Part shown: positions 59,083 through 64,000 of the stretch, one piece after another
Layout of the letters: every line of letters begins with the position of its first letter
Position numbering within the stretch: position 1 is the stretch's first letter
Origin: Anisus vortex
Taxonomy: Eukaryota; Mollusca; Gastropoda; Planorbidae
Reading direction: 5' to 3'
Assembly (NCBI GenBank): GCA_949126835.1
Contig: OX421495.1
Span: 21,132,958 to 21,196,957, forward strand
DNA: 64,000 nucleotides
The notes under the pieces: generated by a model
The model's input: the letters and a program-made list of their open reading frames with translations, nothing else
Database searches by the model: none
Told to the model about the DNA's origin: nothing
Made by a program: the position numbers and the translations under genes

Positions 59083-59163
59083 TTAACCCTTACAGTCCCG
59101 GGCGCCTATATAGCGGAACTGAAGGCAGCATAGATAGAAGTAGGTCGGTACGGGAAGGGTTAA
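59083..59163 (+). mobile_element. 73-bp TTAA-flanked micro-MITE, copy 3
   Basis: The body 59,087-59,159 lies between TTAA repeats, only about 300 bp beyond the donor of the papilin-like cassette exon. It differs from copy 1 at two positions. Confidence 0.9.
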
Positions 59164-59279
59164 AATGCATATTCAACCAAACTATATTATTCTCGCTACA
59201 GAAAATACGTTAAAAAAAAGATTGCTCGCATTTATATTATAGACGTAAGATCAAGTCCATATGAGATCAAGTAATAGTT

Positions 59280-59412
59280 TTTTCTTATGGTTGTTGTTGT
59301 TGAATTCTGTAGTTGTTGTTTTTTAATATGGTTGATGTTGCTTTATGTAGTTGTTGTTTTAATATGGTTGTTGTTGCTTTATGTAGTTGTTGTTTTTTAA
59401 TATGGTTGTTGT
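59280..59412. repeat. GTTGTT-rich degenerate tandem repeat
   Basis: Units of about 40 bp built on TTTTTAATATGGTTGTTGTT and CTTTATGTAGTTGTTG, three to four copies. Confidence 0.8.
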
Positions 59413-59474
59413 TTCTTTTGTTGTAGTTTTTTCTTTCACGCCACGTTGAGTGCACTTGTATAAGTTTGACTTAC

Positions 59475-59562
59475 CTTCACATCCTAGGTAGTTTACACCA
59501 GAAGCTGCAGTGACCTGGTCCGGACAGCAGCCATATCTGGTTGTCTGACACTCGTGTAACAA
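59475..59562 (-). CDS. Papilin-like exon: short YGCCPD cysteine cassette
   Basis: An 88-base exon between a pyrimidine-rich acceptor (TTCTCTATTCTATCTAG|TTG) and the donor GAAG|GTAAGT. It encodes 29 codons plus one base, with ECQTTRYGCCPDQVTAASG followed by a GC motif six residues on. This four-cysteine segment with YGCCPD is a recurrent cassette of papilin/lacunin proteins, found between their TSP1 and Kunitz regions (recalled family knowledge). It starts in phase 0, matching the phase 0 end of the TSP1 exon at 61,557, and ends in phase 1, which fits a following Kunitz exon. Role: a secreted basement-membrane/matrix glycoprotein. The encoded peptide continues into an exon not identified in the window. 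Confidence 0.8.
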
Positions 59563-59579
59563 CTAGATAGAATAGAGAA

Positions 59580-61550
59580 AGAGAACGATATAGAGAGAAA
59601 GGTAAGAGAATGAAGCACTTAAGCCATGCATCTCTAAACACAAACAATTCCTGAACATTTATTGTTTATACAATGAACAATTTCTGTATTTCTTTATCTC
59701 TACTTTCCCTGAAGAGATTTGGTTGAACTTCTGATACAGCCATAGATTTGAGGTTGTTTTTTTAATGCTTTCTACATAATGTAACTAATGGTTTGTTAAT
59801 GCAAGCAACTGGTTAGATAGAGTGAAGAAAAAATAAATATACAATGGGCGTTCACACAAAGAGATTAGGTCGAGATGGTTGTCTGGAAGGGTATTTGGTT
59901 CAAAATCTAGTGATCATGTAGATTTCTGAAGAGAAAATAAAGTTCACCCAGTTCTCATTAGTAAATGAACCTAGTTTTAGAGAGGGGGGGGGGTGTGTTG
60001 TTAAATGTTGTGCTGGCCACACAATCATCTCTAAGCCAAAGGGGGGGGGGGAGATGAAAACTGCTTTTCCAAGACCTAAATGTTCTAAGATCTATTTTTA
60101 AAAATCGTTTCATATATAGATGTCGTTTCATATATAGATGTAAAGATTTGTTTTTAAAAATAACAATCAACAATTTTGGAAAGGGTTAACTTACAAGCAA
60201 TACCCGTTTCAACAGATTTTTTCAGGACAAAAACACCGGCATGCAGTCACTCTTCACTAAACCAACTAGATAGCAAGCATATTTCACTCCATGTTAATGC
60301 TACAACTGTCAACGCAGTGTTAGCAAAATTGAGGTTGTGAGATTAAATGATGCCACAACACTGAAAATGCACTTAACCCTTTTCACAAAACAAACATGAA
60401 GCAAAAAACACATAATAATATAAACAATGAAATTTTATCAAGAAATATATGGGATATTCTCTTTATTTATCTGATTATTTATTTTCTCATACATATTGTC
60501 AGAAGTATACATATGATACCATTTACACTTAACCTATATTGTGATGTGCACAAGTGATCTATTTAATACACAATCGTAGAATTATGTTATCCAAGTTGGC
60601 ATTCTGGGTTCTTCACATAACTACGACCATAAGAGCTCCAGGCATTGCCAGACAAGATGCTGGAGATTTCCAGGCGAGAAATATTCCAGCACTTCCGTGA
60701 CACAAACATCTCAGAACGAGGGTGTAAATAGTTCACAGCTTCCCAAAAACGAGGCGCGAATTTAGCTCTCCCTTGTGGCAAAATTTCAGGTATCTTGAAG
60801 TAGGGATATTGTAAACAAACGAAAAGTGGATATTTAGGTGTACACGTTTAGCTGGGGTGCTAGCTTTAAGTGAAATGGCAACGGAAAGGTTGGCAGGTTA
60901 TAGCGGCGTTTAATGATTGGAAAGAATGGCGCAGATGAAATTTTGTTGAAAAAAAAAGCGATATGGATTATTGATTTCATTAGATGGGAGGTGTATTCAT
61001 CATGTTATTTACTTAAAGGCGTTGAGAGAGCTGGTATATGATTTATTTGGGAACCATTGACGAATTAACGTCGGTATTTCACTTAAGGTATTGCTAACTG
61101 CACGAATAGTATTTCAGTTTGGAGTTTTTATAACATCTAGCTTTTTTTATCTGTGTTACACAAAGATGGCTGTGTTAACGTGTTTGTTTTGGTTCAAAAC
61201 ATTCGAGCCAGCGATTTTCTATATAAACACATATCTGCCAGTTAGCTGTTTAGCAGTTCTGTTGTCATGGCGACATACCGGTCTATTTTATGTACATAAG
61301 CGGAATCTAATTGATATCTCAAAAGGCCCAAACAATTAACGTATGGCTGCTGGTTGGTTTGTTTTGCGTAAAAAAATGTAAACAGCATATTACTGTTTGT
61401 CGTCAAAGTACTTACAAAAGATGTGTGCATTTCTCTTGTAAAAACACATACGTACTCACTGAAACAAACATTATATACACAAACCAAACACACAAGTAGA
61501 ACATGCACGTATAAAGAGAAGACATAATGAGCAATAGATTTATAACATCT
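59580..61550. other. Intron between papilin-like exons; no exon recognised
   Basis: Mostly AT-rich. A GC-richer 195-base frame at 60,587-60,781 (minus) reads through but has no recognisable domain and no convincing splice borders. The phases on either side (0 and 0) allow direct joining of the flanking exons, though a small missed exon remains possible. Confidence 0.5.
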
Positions 61551-61556
61551 TCTTAC

Positions 61557-61760
61557 AGTTTCTATCACGATCTCATCGTCTCGGCCATCGCCACAGGGCG
61601 CCAGCCTGCAGGCCTGCTCCACGTGCGGCCTGGAGTCCTCTGGGCAGAGGGACTCGTCTTCGGCCGTGCGCGTGATCTCATTGTCCTCGTCGTCGGTCAC
61701 CACCACCTTCTCGCACTCCAGGCGCCTGGTCTGCCGGCCTTGACCGCACGTGACACTGCA
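61557..61760 (-). CDS. Papilin-like exon: second TSP1 repeat (C-terminal part)
   Basis: A 204-base exon, 68 codons, between ATTCACAG|TGC and ACT|GTAAGA, phase 0 at both ends. It begins CSVTCGQGRQTRRLEC, the core of a thrombospondin type 1 repeat, and ends with ACRLAPCG, supplying the last conserved cysteines. The tryptophan part (RWVTGAWSQ) lies at the end of the exon at 63,629, and joining the two restores WSQCSVTCG, confirming the intron. The insert between cysteines is acidic (TDDEDNEI), unusually long for a TSP1 repeat and likely a surface loop. GC content is far above the flanks. TSP1 repeats mediate matrix binding and are often O-fucosylated at CSVTCG. Confidence 0.9.
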
Positions 61761-61764
61761 CTGT

Positions 61765-63620
61765 GAATTGTGGGAAGGTACATCAGCATATATTTGACAT
61801 AAGGTACAAGACGACTATGCTAGGCGAATTTATTATAAAGGGCTAGACATCGAAACAACAAGCTATTAGAAATACTATCACAGGTTCAAGCGCTGTTGCT
61901 TTTTTTTTCAGAACTTTTCTGTAAGTTGTGTTATTGTTTGTCTCGCGATATCTCGCCGAATTGTAAGCGGTTATAACTCGTTTCTTGTATCGTTATGAAA
62001 TTTGATCCACCTTTTGGCTGAGGGTAAATTTATCGAAATATTATAATTTAACCTCAGAAGAATATTTAGAGGTTTTCTTGCTCAAGTGGAGCCACTAGGG
62101 GGGTCAAAGTGGGTTATTAGTATTTCAAATTACTGACAGATTTTTTTATGGCTCCCCTGGGGATAGGTCAAGTATTTAAGTGCTCAGAATGTGGAGATGT
62201 TTAAAAAGTTATAAAACGATAAGATAGCAAACGACAGATGATATTATTAGAAAACCTTCCTAAATAACGACTATTTTTTAGTTTCTACATCGTAAAGCTT
62301 TCCTGTTATCCCAATAATCTACAGCGCTGTTAACCATGTTTATTTTGAGCCAGAAACAAATCATACGTTTTTTTCGATGTGTGCCAAAAAAGAAAGGATA
62401 GGTGGTTGGCAAGTGAAATTTAACATGCACGAGGGTTTCGTCTGCTGACTACAAACACACCAATACAATTTATATTATGGTTCATAACATCAATTATTAC
62501 AAAGTGTTTGATTTACCGTAAAATTAGAATGCCAAAGTAGATTGACAATCAGGAAACCACCGAACCAAAGTAATAGACATGTAATTAAATTGACTAGTTT
62601 ACAAGTGCTTTGTAGTTAAACACTTTAACTTCCTATTGATTTGGCACTTAATTCTATGCAACAAATTAAATTCTCTAGAGCTTTTAAGGAGAACGAATTT
62701 GAGCCTCTATAAATATTTGAGAATGATGAACGAATTATCAAACATCAAATCATGTCAAATCTTTTTTTCTTTTTAAAATAATAGCTAATGTTAACAGTAA
62801 TGCAATAAATGTAATCATAATCCCAATTTTTCATATTTTCGGTACTCAAATGTAAGTAAATTTAAGGTTTAAGGCTACTATTTTAACAATAAACGTGACA
62901 AAAAGCAAATATCGATATGATTGCATTCAACTATTGTAAATACCTGTTTCTATAGTGACTACACAATTAGTTCATAATTTAATTATGTTTATATGTTTCT
63001 GATTCTTGCTCAGCAATACACCATATCTTAGTCTGCATAATTTATTTTCTAAAAGGAATAAAATAAATCAGCGCTTTAAAGTGATTGGCATTCCTTTATG
63101 CACATTTCTGCATGTTATTCGGGGGATTTTTTTTTTCAAAACATAAACTTGGGTTTCTTGTCTTTTGTGTTATTTCAAACAAATAACTGATGTTTTGTTT
63201 TTAAATAATGTCTGGCTTTTTTTTTTAAACCGATGTCTTGTGTCTTTTTATACCTAGGCCAGTTTGTGAGTATTTATGTGTGTATATGTTTGTGTGTGTA
63301 AAATACTAAGCACAAAGCTACTCATAATAGGGGCAAGAGTAGGATTAATAATAAAATATTTATCCAGTAACATCAAATTTTGTCCAATGAAATAACTAAT
63401 CAAGGAATACAGTATTCATAGTTAGAGTTTTGTGATTAATCAAAGCAGTAAAAAAAAAACTTCATGTTGGTTTTTCAGGATGATTAAATTTGGCACACGT
63501 AATTTTTGGGATGACAACTGTTCGCGCCATGTTTTAAGTGTGTTCCACCTCCACCCCCCTTCCTTCTCTCCCCACACCTAGTATATCCCTGCTACAGACT
63601 TCTGTCAAGGAATCGACAAG
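61765..63620. other. Intron inside the papilin-like TSP1 repeat
   Basis: About 1.87 kb, AT-rich, bounded by CAG|GTAAAG and ATTCACAG on the minus strand. No exon or element was recognised inside. Confidence 0.6.
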
Positions 63621-63628
63621 CTCTTTAC

Positions 63629-63845
63629 CTGACTCCAGGCACCGGTCACCCACCGTCCACAGTGCGACTCTGGCCCAAAGCATGCTCTCTGGATGACCGG
63701 CTTGCTGCCTATGTTCTGCTCACACTCCACATCCCGAACGTAGGCCGACTCTCCGTCTGGGTTGTTCTTCAGGCAGAACATGATCTGAGTCTGGTGGCCT
63801 GCGCCGCATTCTGTGTTGCAGTCAGCAAACTGACCTGGAATCCAC
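63629..63845 (-). CDS. Papilin-like exon: TSP1 repeat plus start of the next (partial gene)
   Basis: A 217-base exon (1 base plus 72 codons) between CTTGTCAG|GTGG and AGTCAG|GTAAAG. It encodes WIPGQFADCNTECGAGHQTQ, then ECEQNIGSKPVIQRACFG and ESHC, a complete TSP1 repeat with its usual cysteines. The next repeat then begins as RWVTGAWSQ, completed by the exon at 61,760. It enters in phase 2 from an exon beyond the right edge. Tandem TSP1 repeats followed by a YGCCPD cassette point to papilin/lacunin or an ADAMTS-like relative. Without the rest of the gene, ADAMTSL proteins cannot be excluded. Confidence 0.9.
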
Positions 63846-63849
63846 CTGA

Positions 63850-64000
63850 CAAGAGAAGAAAGGAATGCATGGCATTTATGAATAAGTGAATCAGTTATTA
63901 CATCTGAGAACTTTTATTTCTGCGTAAGCATTGTTTTGTGCTCTTTTATACGGTAGTGGTTCTCATTGCATTCTTCCCAAGTGGTATCCGGGTATGGAAC
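63850..64000. other. Intronic flank with one hAT-like end
   Basis: TAGTGGTTCTCATTG at about 63,953 resembles a hAT left end, but the window stops before any partner. Confidence 0.35.

Noticed and set aside
60587..60781. Extra papilin-like exon between the TSP1 and YGCCPD exons
   Set aside because: No cysteine pattern or domain and no convincing splice sites. The flanking exons already join in phase.
61091..61339. 82-residue plus-strand frame with hydrophobic segments
   Set aside because: It lies in a papilin-like intron on the opposite strand. Low-complexity hydrophobic sequence without start context or homology.

Overview
The window looks like AT-rich, repeat-dense animal DNA. It has spliced extracellular-protein exons with canonical GT/AG borders, non-LTR retrotransposons, hAT and piggyBac-type DNA elements, tRNA-derived SINEs and long tandem arrays, and no bacterial-style operons. 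The mix of SINE/LINE families and the very frequent word AGGCCTA/TAGGCC suggest a mollusc, probably a gastropod. That taxon is an inference from general impression, not a search.

Host coding sequence is sparse and all of it is on the minus strand. Three exons at 63.85-59.47 kb carry a thrombospondin type 1 (TSP1) repeat, a second TSP1 repeat split by an intron, and a short YGCCPD-type cysteine cassette. Their reading phases are compatible. This order is characteristic of papilin/lacunin-like matrix proteins. A fourth exon (30,032-29,474) encodes a signal peptide followed by two textbook Kunitz domains and ends at a phase 1 splice donor. It is either the first exon of a separate secreted Kunitz inhibitor gene (preferred) or a downstream Kunitz exon of the papilin-like gene.

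The rest is mobile and repetitive DNA. 0-4.5 kb: a nearly complete but 5'-truncated, frameshifted LINE between two short-period tandem arrays, plus a CR1/L2-like LINE end. 8.7-14 kb: a second LINE 3' fragment, a purine-rich 48-bp minisatellite and a decayed retroelement with RNase H motifs. 14-17.7 kb: a hAT copy with insertions beside an inverted partial copy. 18.7-22 kb: a 47-bp satellite of about 69 units. 22-33 kb: minisatellites and simple repeats around the Kunitz exon. 33-41 kb: a SINE with target-site duplications, a MITE, and a three-level nest (SINE in hAT in hAT). 42-49 kb: a 73-bp TTAA-flanked micro-MITE, a hairpin repeat, a hAT transposase remnant and a 25-bp satellite of about 54 units. 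49-59 kb: homopolymer-rich DNA, SINEs, a second copy of the MITE and two more copies of the 73-bp element.

No operon-like or multi-gene system was found. The strongest unusual signals are the three near-identical 73-bp TTAA elements, the nested hAT insertions with readable 8-bp duplications, and the LINE/SINE pair sharing a 3' end.
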